From an uncultured Acetatifactor sp. (lineage in GTDB: Bacteria > Bacillota > Clostridia > Lachnospirales > Lachnospiraceae), in the NCBI GenBank assembly GCA_910579755.1, contig CAJTVB010000015.1, forward strand, positions 32,926 to 96,925: a stretch of DNA of 64,000 bases. The letters run 5' to 3'. Shown here piece by piece: positions 7,455 to 16,173 of this stretch (positions are counted from its first letter, which is position 1; every line of letters begins with the position of its first letter). Under the pieces are notes generated by a model, which searched no databases, was not told where the DNA came from, and saw only the letters and a list, made by a program, of their open reading frames with translations. A program made the position numbers and the translations under genes.

Positions 7455-9791
7455 CTACTCGATCCCCCGCATGGCCAGGGCCTTGGTCTGCAGCTCGCTG
7501 AGCTTGTAGAAGGTGCCCTTTTTCGCCAGCAGCTCCTCGTGGGTACCCGACTCCGTAAGCCTGCCGTCATCCAGCACGATCAGGTGGGTGGCATTGCGCA
7601 GGGTGGAAAGTCTGTGGGCAATGGACAGCACTGTTCTGCCCTTTTCCAACCGCTCCAGGGACTTCTGGATGGCAAGCTCCGTCTCCGTGTCCACCGCGGA
7701 GGTGGCCTCGTCCAGGATCAAAATCTTGGGATCCGCCAGAATGGCTCTGGCGATGGATATCCTCTGCTTCTCCCCTCCCGAAAGAGAGCGGCTGGAGGAG
7801 CCAAGGATCGTGTCATACCCCTCCGGCATCTTGCAGATAAAGTCATGGGCATTGGCCTGAACAGCCGCCCGGATGATCTCCTCTCTGCTGGCCTCGGGAC
7901 GGGCATAAGCAATGTTTTCCGCCACTGTTCCCATAAAGATATAGGTCTCCTGAGACACCATGGCCACGTTCTTTCGAAGCTCCCGGAAGCCGTACTGCTT
8001 TACATTGATGCCGTCCACCAGCACCTCGCCCTCCTGAGTGTCGTAGAGCCGGGAAATCAGATTGACCAGGGTGGATTTGCCGGCGCCGGAGCGTCCCACG
8101 ATGCCGAACACCTCCCCTGCCTCCACATGAAAGCTGATATCCTTCAGAATAGGCTTATTTGCCTCATAGCCGAAGGTCACATTCTTCAATTCGATCTCCC
8201 CGCGCAGTCTTTCCGGTCTGATGGGCTGGGGAGCTTCCTTCACCTCCGGCACCGCGTCGATGATCTCAAACATACGCTGGGCCGAGTTCATGCAGTTGGT
8301 GTACCAGCGGATAATCCGGGACATAAATTCCAGAGGCCCCTTCAGCTGTCCCACATAGCCGGAAAAGGTAAGAAGCAGACCCAGTTCAATATTGGAGCCG
8401 CCGATGATCATGGCGCCGCCCACGGCCCAGACCAGAAAGCTGATGGTATCCTCCACCGTGCAATACAGGGCAAAAAACTTATTGTCATAGCGGGCCAGAT
8501 CCATCTCCGCGGTCTTCACCTTTCCGTTGCTCTTGGAAAACCGGGTCATCTCCTGCTCCTGCTGGCCGAAGGCCTTCACCACTCTGGCCCCGGTAAAGTT
8601 TTCATTCATCTGTCCCTTCATGCGGCGGTTGGCTCTGTGCCTCTTACCGTAGTAATGCCACAGATGGGGCATCATCCGATAGCTGATGACCACCAGCACA
8701 GGCATAAGAATCACAGACACCAGCGCCAGCAGCGGATTTAACAGGAACATGATCACACTGGTGGCCAGTATATTCCCCACATTAATAAAGAAATAAGGGA
8801 TTCCGTCTATAAAGAAGCTTGATATCTCCTCCGCGTCGTCGGACACCCGGGTCATCAGGCCACCTGTCTGCCTTCTGGAATAGAAGCTGATGGAGAGCCT
8901 GCCCATGGAGGCAAACACCTGGCTCTTAAGCCTGGCCACCACCTCCGGGGCAATCCTGGCCGTCAGCACACCCTGCAGAATGCCCAGCCCCTGCATAACC
9001 ACCTTGGTGACGATCATGGAGATCACCAGCACCGTAAGCGCGGCGGCAAAGCGTCCCTGGGGAAGTCCCAGCATGGCAAGGAACCCCTCATCCCGGGCCA
9101 GTACCCGGTCATAGAGAATGGTGCCGCTTAAGTAAGGCCATACCAGATTCAGGGCCGCCGTCCCCAAATAGCATAAAATCATTATGGCCAGATATTTTTT
9201 GTAGGGCTTGAAATAGGACATCACCCGCAAAAGAATGGACTTTTTATCCATACATTTGGGGCAGATCTTTCTCTCCTGATCCGGATAGATCATGCCGCAT
9301 TTGGGGCAGCACTCCTTCCCCTTTTTTACGTCCAGGTCTTCTGACGTGATTTCCTCATTCTTTTCCAGCTTCTCCCGAAGGCGGCAGAGCCTTAAAAAGG
9401 TTTCCATCCTGGTGTTGGAAAAGTGGCAGAGCTTCTGCTCCACTCCGGCGATCTTCGCCATGAGCACACCTGTGGCCACCTGGCGGATCACTTCCATTTT
9501 CTCTACGTCCTTCAGCTCAAAGATCTGCAGAGCAGGCTCATCTGTCAGCGCCGCATTTTCTCTGGAGATCTTTTCCTCCATCACCTGCCAGCCGCCGTAG
9601 CCGCCAAAGCTGTACTCCGCCTTTTCCACGTAAGGGTACGCGGCCAGAATCAGTTTCTCTTTCGTCAGCGCTGCAATGGAATCCGCAAACCGGTATTCCG
9701 CATCAAAGTCGGCCCCGGCGGCAAATACGATCTCATCCTGTCCGATTCCGTACTTTTTGATGATACTGACAAAGCTTTTTGGTAAATTCAT
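7455..9791 (-). CDS. ABC exporter half-transporter with PH-like N-terminal domain and zinc ribbon
   Basis: This 778-residue protein is the first structural gene of the exporter operon. Residues 20-145 look like a bacterial PH-type beta domain (LTKEKLILAAYP, then FELKDVEKMEVIRQ, then a C-terminal helix). A zinc ribbon follows with Cys162, Cys165, Cys177 and Cys180 (CPKC twice). The membrane domain covers about 190-500. The ATPase domain has Walker A GRSGAGKST, signature LSGGEKQRIS, Walker B ILILDEATSAVD and IAHRLSTLR. The ATG at 9791 follows GGAGGGGTGAA. Expression is probably governed by the leader ORF and terminator upstream. Substrate is unknown. Confidence 0.88.
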   Translation of the reverse strand: MNLPKSFVSIIKKYGIGQDEIVFAAGADFDAEYRFADSIAALTKEKLILAAYPYVEKAEYSFGGYGGWQVMEEKISRENAALTDEPALQIFELKDVEKMEVIRQVATGVLMAKIAGVEQKLCHFSNTRMETFLRLCRLREKLEKNEEITSEDLDVKKGKECCPKCGMIYPDQERKICPKCMDKKSILLRVMSYFKPYKKYLAIMILCYLGTAALNLVWPYLSGTILYDRVLARDEGFLAMLGLPQGRFAAALTVLVISMIVTKVVMQGLGILQGVLTARIAPEVVARLKSQVFASMGRLSISFYSRRQTGGLMTRVSDDAEEISSFFIDGIPYFFINVGNILATSVIMFLLNPLLALVSVILMPVLVVISYRMMPHLWHYYGKRHRANRRMKGQMNENFTGARVVKAFGQQEQEMTRFSKSNGKVKTAEMDLARYDNKFFALYCTVEDTISFLVWAVGGAMIIGGSNIELGLLLTFSGYVGQLKGPLEFMSRIIRWYTNCMNSAQRMFEIIDAVPEVKEAPQPIRPERLRGEIELKNVTFGYEANKPILKDISFHVEAGEVFGIVGRSGAGKSTLVNLISRLYDTQEGEVLVDGINVKQYGFRELRKNVAMVSQETYIFMGTVAENIAYARPEASREEIIRAAVQANAHDFICKMPEGYDTILGSSSRSLSGGEKQRISIARAILADPKILILDEATSAVDTETELAIQKSLERLEKGRTVLSIAHRLSTLRNATHLIVLDDGRLTESGTHEELLAKKGTFYKLSELQTKALAMRGIE

Positions 9792-9885
9792 TTCACCCCT
9801 CCATTTCCAACTCCCGGGTCACAGGCAGTGGAAATCCCTGCAAAATACGCATTCCCGGCAAACCGCCGAAAACCTCCACCAGCCG

Positions 9886-9920
9886 AAAAAAGACCATGGC
9901 TCCTGAAAGCAGCCATGGTC
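9886..9920 (-). terminator. Intrinsic terminator in the ABC exporter leader (attenuator)
   Basis: On the minus strand a ten-base-pair stem (9911-9920 with 9892-9901, GACCATGGCT/AGCCATGGTC) has a nine-base loop and is followed at once by six U residues (9886-9891). It lies between the promoter/leader ORF and the start of the first exporter gene, so it should stop transcripts before the operon unless it is disrupted. The 5' arm with its loop can also pair with leader-ORF RNA (9997-10006). Confidence 0.85.
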
Positions 9921-9972
9921 CATTGTACATTCCTGTTTCCGTGCATGCGCACAAATCGAAGATGAACACAAT

Positions 9973-10041
9973 CTACATTTCCCCGGGAGACAAATTCCAT
10001 TTCTGCAGTTGGTTAATTCTGTTTGTCAACTTGGCTTTCAT
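9973..10041 (-). CDS. 22-residue leader peptide of the ABC exporter operon
   Basis: A short ORF starts MKAKLTNRINQLQKWN and ends SPGEM with TAG at 9973-9975. AAAGGAGACA gives it a strong ribosome site eight bases before the ATG. It begins about 43 bases after the predicted transcription start and ends about 53 bases before the terminator stem. Its codons for Leu-Gln-Lys-Trp contain the segment that can pair with the terminator's 5' arm. This is the arrangement of ribosome-mediated attenuators such as bmrB upstream of bmrCD in Bacillus. The peptide has no similarity I recognise. Confidence 0.7.
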   Translation of the reverse strand: MKAKLTNRINQLQKWNLSPGEM

Positions 10042-10090
10042 TTCATTGTCTCCTTTCCTTAATTATCGTTTTTTACCAAAGACATTTTTC

Positions 10091-10119
10091 AGTATAAGCA
10101 CATTGCATCAGGATGTCAA
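10091..10119 (-). promoter_or_regulatory. Consensus sigma-A promoter of the ABC exporter operon
   Basis: On the minus strand TTGACA (10114-10119) and TATACT (10091-10096) are exactly 17 bases apart, close to an ideal housekeeping promoter. It lies in the gap after lacZ. It yields a leader of roughly 290 bases before the first exporter gene, which holds the leader ORF and terminator. Confidence 0.85.
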
Positions 10120-10145
10120 CTGTTTTCTGAAAAACGTTTCGATAT

Positions 10146-13100
10146 TTATATTCCCTTAAACCGAAAGGTAAACTCCAGCTTTCCCTTTGACGGAAGCAGG
10201 TATTCCTCATGAACCCGGGCCCCCCAGCTGTCGTCTCCGCCCACGCCCATCTGCGCCAAAGCCGCCCGCACCACAGTATAATGCACCTGGGGCAGTTCAT
10301 AGGCATGAGCCGCATTCTCTATCTCATGAGGTGTCCAGGGCAGAGCGGAAAAGCTCATTCCCTTTCCGGCAAACAGCATACCTCTGCCGCAGTTATCTGT
10401 CACCTTAGCGTACCGCACCTGCGTCTTGTTGCCGCATTCCTGAGGTACCATATACCGGGCCATATTATCCGCCACCTTATTAGAATACAGTCCCAGCTTT
10501 GCCCCCTGCTGCCTGTCGGCATAGGTTTCCTCCGGGCCGTTGCCGTACCATTCCACATTTTCCAGATCCGCATCAAGCTTAAACAGCATGCCGAACTCAG
10601 GCATATCCCCCAGGCCCTCAACGGAATCATAGGTCATGGTGGTCTCGATGGTGCCGTCCCCGTAAACACGGTAACGGATATGACAGTGGGCTGCAGGGGT
10701 GGTGGGCAGCTTCCATTTAAAGCAGATCACCGCACAGCCGTCCTCCTCCGTCACCGACAGATCCTCCCTGGCAATGTCAAAAATCCCTCCGTACATACTG
10801 GCCAGCTTCCACTGTCCATAGCGCTGCATCATCCGATTGCCGCAGTCATTGTCTATGGGAGCGCGCCAGAAATTAGGTCTGGGAGCGGTCTTCAACAGCT
10901 CCCTGCCCCCATAACGGTAGGACACCAGACAACCGCTCCTATAAGAAAACAGCGCCTCGAATTCTTCACCCCGTACTCCCAGATTTTGACTGCCCCGAAT
11001 GACCTGAAGGGGGCCCTTTTGGGCAAGGGGTCTGTCGGCAATGATCCCGTCCGTTCTGGTAAAGATTCCCTGACCGAAAGCGACCTCATGGCCGGCCCCG
11101 GCCCAGGCCGTATCCTGCTTCAGCCTAAAAGAAGCTGTCACGGTATACTCCCCTGCCTCTCCCGGCACGCTCACAGGAAGGGGATACTCCTCCTCGGCTC
11201 CGGGAGCCGCTGCCGTGGGAAGCAGTCTTTCCTCCAGAAGTCTTCCCTCCTTTTCCAGCCGGACAAAGCAGTCAAACTCTCCGGTATCTGCAAACAAATT
11301 CTTATTTTTGATCAGTACACTTTTTTCTCCCACCTGCGCAGAAATGTTCTGATAATTATACCGAACCTCCTGCATCTTGGGCGAAGGCGTTCTGTCACCG
11401 CCATAAACGATGCCGTTTCCGCTGAAATTGCCGTCATTTGGCCTGTCATCAAAATCTCCGCCGTAGGCCTGGAATTCCCTTCCGTAGCGATCCTTTTTAT
11501 AGATGGACTGATCCACATAATCCCAGATGAAGCCTCCCTGGTACAGGGGCTCTCTGTCTGTCAGATCCGTGTATTTGTGCATGGCTCCGCAGGAGTTTCC
11601 CATGGCATGGGTGTACTCACAGCAGATATAAGGCTTTTGGGGATGCTCCCGAAGCCACTCTTCGATATAGGGCACAGGAGTATACATCCGGCTTTCGATA
11701 TCGCTGGTGTCCGGGTACCTCCTATCATTGCAGATGCCCTCGTAATGCACCACACGCCCCGGATCCTGGCTTCGGAAAAACTGGGACATATCGTATATAT
11801 TTTTTCCTCCGAAGGCCTCGTTGCCGCAGGACCAGATCAGAACCGCCGGATGATTTTTATCCCGCTGATACATGGAATCGGCCCGGTCCAGCATCATGGC
11901 ATTCCATTCCGGCTTATTGCCGGGCACCACGCTGTCTATATCCGCCTTCCCCCACACCACCGGATCCCAGGAGCCGTGAGATTCCAGGTTACACTCGTCT
12001 ATCATGTAAAGTCCCAGCCTGTCGCAGAGCTCATAGATTCTGGAATCGTCAGGATAATGGCAGGTGCGGATGGCATTGATATTATGCTGTTTCATGGTCA
12101 CCAGATCCTGCCACAGCTCCGCCTCGCTGACCACGCGGCCTGTGCGGGAGCTGAATTCATGTCTGTTGACTCCCTTGAACACGATCCGCTTTCCGTTGAG
12201 CTTCATCAGGTGATCTGCTATCTCAAACCGTCTGAAGCCCACCTGCTGGGGAATCACCTCCAAAAGCTTCCCCTGTTCATCCCAAACCTGAATCAGCAGC
12301 TTATACAGCTGCGGCTTTTCCGCACTCCAAAGAAGAGGATTTTCCACGGTGAACGCCATATGTACTCTTTCCCCGTCCTGCGTCGTCACAGCCTCGCTCC
12401 GGGCGATCACCCTGCTGGCCGTTATCTGTCCGGGATTGCTCCGGAAAGCCTGGTCATATCGGTAATTTCTATCCTCCCATATCAGATCGGCGCTTATCTT
12501 TCCGTTTCCGGCGGTCTCCAAATCCACCGTCAGCTCCGCCTGATCGAAGGTATCGTTTAACAGCGTCATAACCTTCAGATCCCACACATGAACCTCCGGA
12601 ACCGTATAAAGATACACATCCCGGTAAATACCGGAGAACCGGAAAAAGTCCTGATCCTCGCACCAGCTGCTGGAGCTCCACTTAAACACCTGCACCGCAA
12701 GCTTATTCTCTCCATCCTTTAAAAAGGCAGTCAGTTCAAACTCCGCAGGGGTAAAGCTGTCCTCGCTGTATCCCACATAATGGCCGTTACACCACAGCGC
12801 CAATGCGCTCTCCGCCCCCTGAAAGGAAATATACACCGGTCTTCCCTTCATATTTTCAGGTACGTTAAAATACTTCACATAGCTGGCTGTGGGATTGAAC
12901 CGCTCCGGAATCCGGCCCGGCGCAATTTCCTCCCTGCCGTCCCAGGGATAATCGATATTCGCATACTGGGGCGCATCATACCCCTCCATCTGAATATGGG
13001 CCGGCACCCGGATATCCGCCCAGCCCCTGCAGTCATAGCCTTCCGCCTCAAAGCCTGCGATGGCGCTGGAATAGTTTGGCGCATAAGCAAATTTCCACAA

Positions 13101-13244
13101 TCCGTTCAGGCTGTGGCGCAAGCTGGTGCAGCCCCGGCTTTCCTCATCCATTCCGGCATAGCACACATGATCCGAGTGGGCCTTAAGCCGGTTTTCCCGG
13201 AAAAACTCCGGATCCTTCACCTTGTTATAATCAAATCCGCTCAT
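10146..13244 (-). CDS. lacZ: Beta-galactosidase, glycoside hydrolase family 2
   Basis: This is a LacZ-type enzyme of 1032 residues, the family's usual length, that cleaves terminal beta-galactosides in the cytosol (no signal peptide). The N-terminal sandwich, immunoglobulin-like domain, TIM barrel and C-terminal beta-galactosidase small-chain domain are all recognisable. Acid/base Glu476 lies in SCGNEAFGG and nucleophile Glu543 in CCEYTHAMGN. A longer frame back to 13397 overlaps the preceding gene. The ATG at 13244 overlaps that gene's stop by four bases (ATGA) and has a GGAG site, so it is chosen. It is translationally coupled to the AI-2E family permease. Confidence 0.95.
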   Translation of the reverse strand: MSGFDYNKVKDPEFFRENRLKAHSDHVCYAGMDEESRGCTSLRHSLNGLWKFAYAPNYSSAIAGFEAEGYDCRGWADIRVPAHIQMEGYDAPQYANIDYPWDGREEIAPGRIPERFNPTASYVKYFNVPENMKGRPVYISFQGAESALALWCNGHYVGYSEDSFTPAEFELTAFLKDGENKLAVQVFKWSSSSWCEDQDFFRFSGIYRDVYLYTVPEVHVWDLKVMTLLNDTFDQAELTVDLETAGNGKISADLIWEDRNYRYDQAFRSNPGQITASRVIARSEAVTTQDGERVHMAFTVENPLLWSAEKPQLYKLLIQVWDEQGKLLEVIPQQVGFRRFEIADHLMKLNGKRIVFKGVNRHEFSSRTGRVVSEAELWQDLVTMKQHNINAIRTCHYPDDSRIYELCDRLGLYMIDECNLESHGSWDPVVWGKADIDSVVPGNKPEWNAMMLDRADSMYQRDKNHPAVLIWSCGNEAFGGKNIYDMSQFFRSQDPGRVVHYEGICNDRRYPDTSDIESRMYTPVPYIEEWLREHPQKPYICCEYTHAMGNSCGAMHKYTDLTDREPLYQGGFIWDYVDQSIYKKDRYGREFQAYGGDFDDRPNDGNFSGNGIVYGGDRTPSPKMQEVRYNYQNISAQVGEKSVLIKNKNLFADTGEFDCFVRLEKEGRLLEERLLPTAAAPGAEEEYPLPVSVPGEAGEYTVTASFRLKQDTAWAGAGHEVAFGQGIFTRTDGIIADRPLAQKGPLQVIRGSQNLGVRGEEFEALFSYRSGCLVSYRYGGRELLKTAPRPNFWRAPIDNDCGNRMMQRYGQWKLASMYGGIFDIAREDLSVTEEDGCAVICFKWKLPTTPAAHCHIRYRVYGDGTIETTMTYDSVEGLGDMPEFGMLFKLDADLENVEWYGNGPEETYADRQQGAKLGLYSNKVADNMARYMVPQECGNKTQVRYAKVTDNCGRGMLFAGKGMSFSALPWTPHEIENAAHAYELPQVHYTVVRAALAQMGVGGDDSWGARVHEEYLLPSKGKLEFTFRFKGI

Positions 13245-14533
13245 TTCTTCTTTTCTCCTTCTCGTCTTTTTTGATTTCTCCCGGATGTCTCCTGCCTTCG
13301 TGCCCCGGACTGAACCGGCGGCTTTTCTCCCTTTTGCAGGCTCTCGTTCTGTATGCTTCTGCTGATCTGTCCCCCGGAAGACAATCCCGCCCTGCAACTC
13401 TTTTGGGCGTTTCTCTTATTCACGCTCTCCCGGAACAGGGCATAGAAGGTGGAAAACAGCGGGATGAAAAACAGCATTCCCCCTATGCCGAACAGGCTGC
13501 CGCCCAGGGAAACTGCCATCAGCACCCAGATGGACGGCAAGCCCACGGAATTTCCCATGACTCTGGGATAAACCAGATTGCCTTCCAGCTGCTGCAAAAT
13601 CAAAAACAGGATCACAAACCATAATGCCTGCACGGGATTATCCATCAATATCATAAAGGCGCCCACAAAGCACCCGATAAAAGCGCCCACAATAGGGATC
13701 AGGGCCGTAAAGGCGATAAGCACTCCGATCATCAGCGCATAGGGCATACGGAAAATGCTCATGGACACCACAAACATGAATCCCAGAATCACCGCTTCCA
13801 GACACTGGCCCGTGATAAAGGAGCTGAAATTTTTGTACAGCATGGAGCAGACCTCCAGAATCCGTGTGCCTGCCTGTTCCGGCAGATACGCCCGGATGAT
13901 CCTTCTTCCCTGGTCTTCCAGCTTCTCCTTCTGAGCCAGAATATACAAAGCAAAGGTAAAGGCAATAACCCCGTTGACGATGCCGCCTATAATGCCGCTG
14001 GCAACACTGACCGTGGAAGTCAGCACATCCCCCGCCCCGTTTTTCAGGAAATCCACCACACTCTCCGTCAACATGTTCCAGTCAATCTCCAGCGTTTCCA
14101 GCTCCGCCACCTTTTCTGCCAGCTGAGGATAATTTTGGGTCAGCTTCTCCAATTCCGCTACCACCTTATCCAAAAATCCGGGAATCTTTTTTCCCACTTC
14201 TCCTGCCGTGGCCGTCACCTGGGGCACCACCGTCCCCACCACCAGACTGATCACCAGCACTACGGATACCAGAGACAGAACGATGCACAGCGGCCTCTTC
14301 ACCTTGGCCGCCGCCCGCCCCCGCCATCTCTTCAACAGCTTTTCTTCAAACAGCTTCAGCGGCAGATTCAGCACGAAAGCCACCACTCCGCCGCTGACGA
14401 AGGGGCCCGCAATACCGAAAACAAAGCCGATCCCCCAAAACACCCTGTCGCTGTAGATCAGCCCCAGCACCAAAAGAGCCGCCAGCAGCAGCAGGCTCGT
14501 AAGCTGTTTCATTTTTCCCTTACTGAACTCCAT
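13241..14533 (-). CDS. AI-2E family transporter
   Basis: This 430-residue membrane protein has N-terminal helices at about 12-30 and 35-55, a third near 75-95, a soluble amphipathic stretch (about 100-165), then five further helices with the family pattern (ALIPIVGAFIG, LEGNLVYPRVMGNSVGLPS). AI-2E transporters export small molecules or ions; the true substrate of most members is untested. The last 60 or so residues form a very basic hydrophilic tail ending QKRREGEKKK, which is longer than usual. It shares a four-base stop/start overlap with lacZ. Confidence 0.88.
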   Translation of the reverse strand: MEFSKGKMKQLTSLLLLAALLVLGLIYSDRVFWGIGFVFGIAGPFVSGGVVAFVLNLPLKLFEEKLLKRWRGRAAAKVKRPLCIVLSLVSVVLVISLVVGTVVPQVTATAGEVGKKIPGFLDKVVAELEKLTQNYPQLAEKVAELETLEIDWNMLTESVVDFLKNGAGDVLTSTVSVASGIIGGIVNGVIAFTFALYILAQKEKLEDQGRRIIRAYLPEQAGTRILEVCSMLYKNFSSFITGQCLEAVILGFMFVVSMSIFRMPYALMIGVLIAFTALIPIVGAFIGCFVGAFMILMDNPVQALWFVILFLILQQLEGNLVYPRVMGNSVGLPSIWVLMAVSLGGSLFGIGGMLFFIPLFSTFYALFRESVNKRNAQKSCRAGLSSGGQISRSIQNESLQKGEKPPVQSGARRQETSGRNQKRREGEKKK

Positions 14534-14582
14534 AACAAATCTCCTCTGCCGTCCCGGGCCGCCCCTTTGGACGGCTCCATCC

Positions 14583-16076
14583 TCACCCGGCGTCCTTTTC
14601 CTCCAGAAGTTTTACCAAATACTCCCAGACCCTGCGGGTGGAGGAAATGCTCAAAGTCTCCTCCGTGGTGTGAATCGCATTCATCTGGGGGCCTATGGAC
14701 ACACAGTCCAGATCCTGGATCTTGCTTCCCAAAATACCGCATTCCAGCCCTGCATGAATGGCCTCCACCCTGGGGTCACTGCCGTACATTTCCCGATAAA
14801 CAGCTGCCATTTTGTCTCTCAGCGGAGAATTCCTGCGGTATTTCCAGCCCGGATAGTCTCCGGAAACCGCAATTTCCCCTCCGGCCAGCTCCGCCAGAGC
14901 GCCAAGCCGGCCTATCAGGGCATGTTTGGCGCTTTCCATACTGCTTCGCACGGAAAATTCCGCCAGAAGACTTCCCTCTTTATATTCCAGAATCCCCAGA
15001 TTCAAGGAAGTTTCCACCAGCCCCGGAATATCCGCGCTCATGGCCTGGACGCCCCCGGGAAGCGCACACAGGAATGCCGCTGCCCTCCGGGTATTCTCTG
15101 ACGAAGTGCAGGCATACTCTCCCTGTCCGCAGACCTCCGCCCGAATAAAGACGCCGGGATCCTTTACGGAAAGCTCCGCCGCCACGGCGGCCTCCACTTT
15201 CCGAACCGTCTCCCTGAATACCTCGCCGGCGCTCTCTCCGGATCCCTTTTCCGGACCGTCGGAAGCCTGGCCCCCGCCAATCACCAGCACCGCCCGGGTC
15301 TGCCTGGGAATGGCATTGTCCGCCAATCCTCCGGACACCTCACAGATCCCCAGGGGAAGCTGTCTGGTCAATTCCTCCAGAAGTCTGCCGAAAATAGCGT
15401 TGGAATTTCCCCGTTCTTTATGGATCTCCCCGCCGGAATGGCCTCCCTGCAGGCCTCCCACCGTCACCGTCACTGCCGTGCCGCTTCTCCTTCCGCTCTC
15501 TAAGGGAAGGGTACATTTGACCCTTGCGCCTCCTGCGCAGCTGGTGAGAAAAATTCCTTCCTCCTCGGAATCCAGATTAATCATGCGGTTTCCCGTAAGC
15601 ATGGACAGGTCGATGGCTCTGGCCCCGTCCATTCCCACCTCTTCATCTACAGTGATGACCACCTCCAGCTTCGGATGGCGGATAGTGGAAGAATCCAGCA
15701 ACGCCAACGCATAAGCCAGGGCAATCCCGTCGTCTCCTCCCAGGCTGGTGCCCTCCGCATAAATCTCATCGCCTCTTACGGCAGCCTTCAGGCCCTCGGT
15801 CTTCATATCTATGTCACAGTCCGGCTTCTTCACCGCCACCATGTCCATATGTCCCTGCAGGATCACCGCCGGCTCCTTCTCATAGCCCGGTGTGGCTTCC
15901 TTTACGATAATTACGTTTTTCATTTCATCCTGCACATAAAAAAGCCCTCTGCTGCGGGCAAATTCTGCCAGGTAATCGCTGATCTGCCCTACGTTTCCCG
16001 ATCCGTGGGGAATCCTTGTAATCTCTTCAAAATAACCGAAAACACTTCTTGGTTCCAAATTTGATAAAACTCCCAT
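14583..16076 (-). CDS. pepD: Aminoacyl-histidine dipeptidase (M20C)
   Basis: This is a cytosolic zinc dipeptidase of 497 residues, close to the 485 usual for PepD. Metal and catalytic residues are visible: His76 and Asp78 in GHMDMV, Asp115 in LGGDDGIA, Glu145-Glu146 in DEEVGMDGA, and the C-terminal HAGLECG and AIHTTEE segments. It hydrolyses Xaa-His and many other dipeptides. It lies 49 bases upstream of the AI-2E family gene on the same strand. Confidence 0.92.
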   Translation of the reverse strand: MGVLSNLEPRSVFGYFEEITRIPHGSGNVGQISDYLAEFARSRGLFYVQDEMKNVIIVKEATPGYEKEPAVILQGHMDMVAVKKPDCDIDMKTEGLKAAVRGDEIYAEGTSLGGDDGIALAYALALLDSSTIRHPKLEVVITVDEEVGMDGARAIDLSMLTGNRMINLDSEEEGIFLTSCAGGARVKCTLPLESGRRSGTAVTVTVGGLQGGHSGGEIHKERGNSNAIFGRLLEELTRQLPLGICEVSGGLADNAIPRQTRAVLVIGGGQASDGPEKGSGESAGEVFRETVRKVEAAVAAELSVKDPGVFIRAEVCGQGEYACTSSENTRRAAAFLCALPGGVQAMSADIPGLVETSLNLGILEYKEGSLLAEFSVRSSMESAKHALIGRLGALAELAGGEIAVSGDYPGWKYRRNSPLRDKMAAVYREMYGSDPRVEAIHAGLECGILGSKIQDLDCVSIGPQMNAIHTTEETLSISSTRRVWEYLVKLLEEKDAG

Positions 16077-16173
16077 GTAGTCCTCCTATATTCGGCCTGC
16101 ACCGGGCGGCAGGCTCAGTCTGCCTCTATTCTACCCTTTTTCTTCCAAACTGTACATGATTTTCAGAAAAAAT

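Noticed and set aside
9793..9852. A second 19-codon ORF between the attenuator and the first exporter gene, ending one base before its ATG
   Set aside because: The ribosome site is weak and the frame has no other sign of selection; translational coupling is possible but unsupported.
9788..10000. A 70-codon minus-strand frame over the leader region
   Set aside because: It runs through the terminator and the leader ORF in another frame without a ribosome site.
10209..12560. A 783-codon plus-strand open frame
   Set aside because: It is antisense to lacZ, lacks family similarity and has no ribosome site; GC-rich codon use opens the opposite frame.
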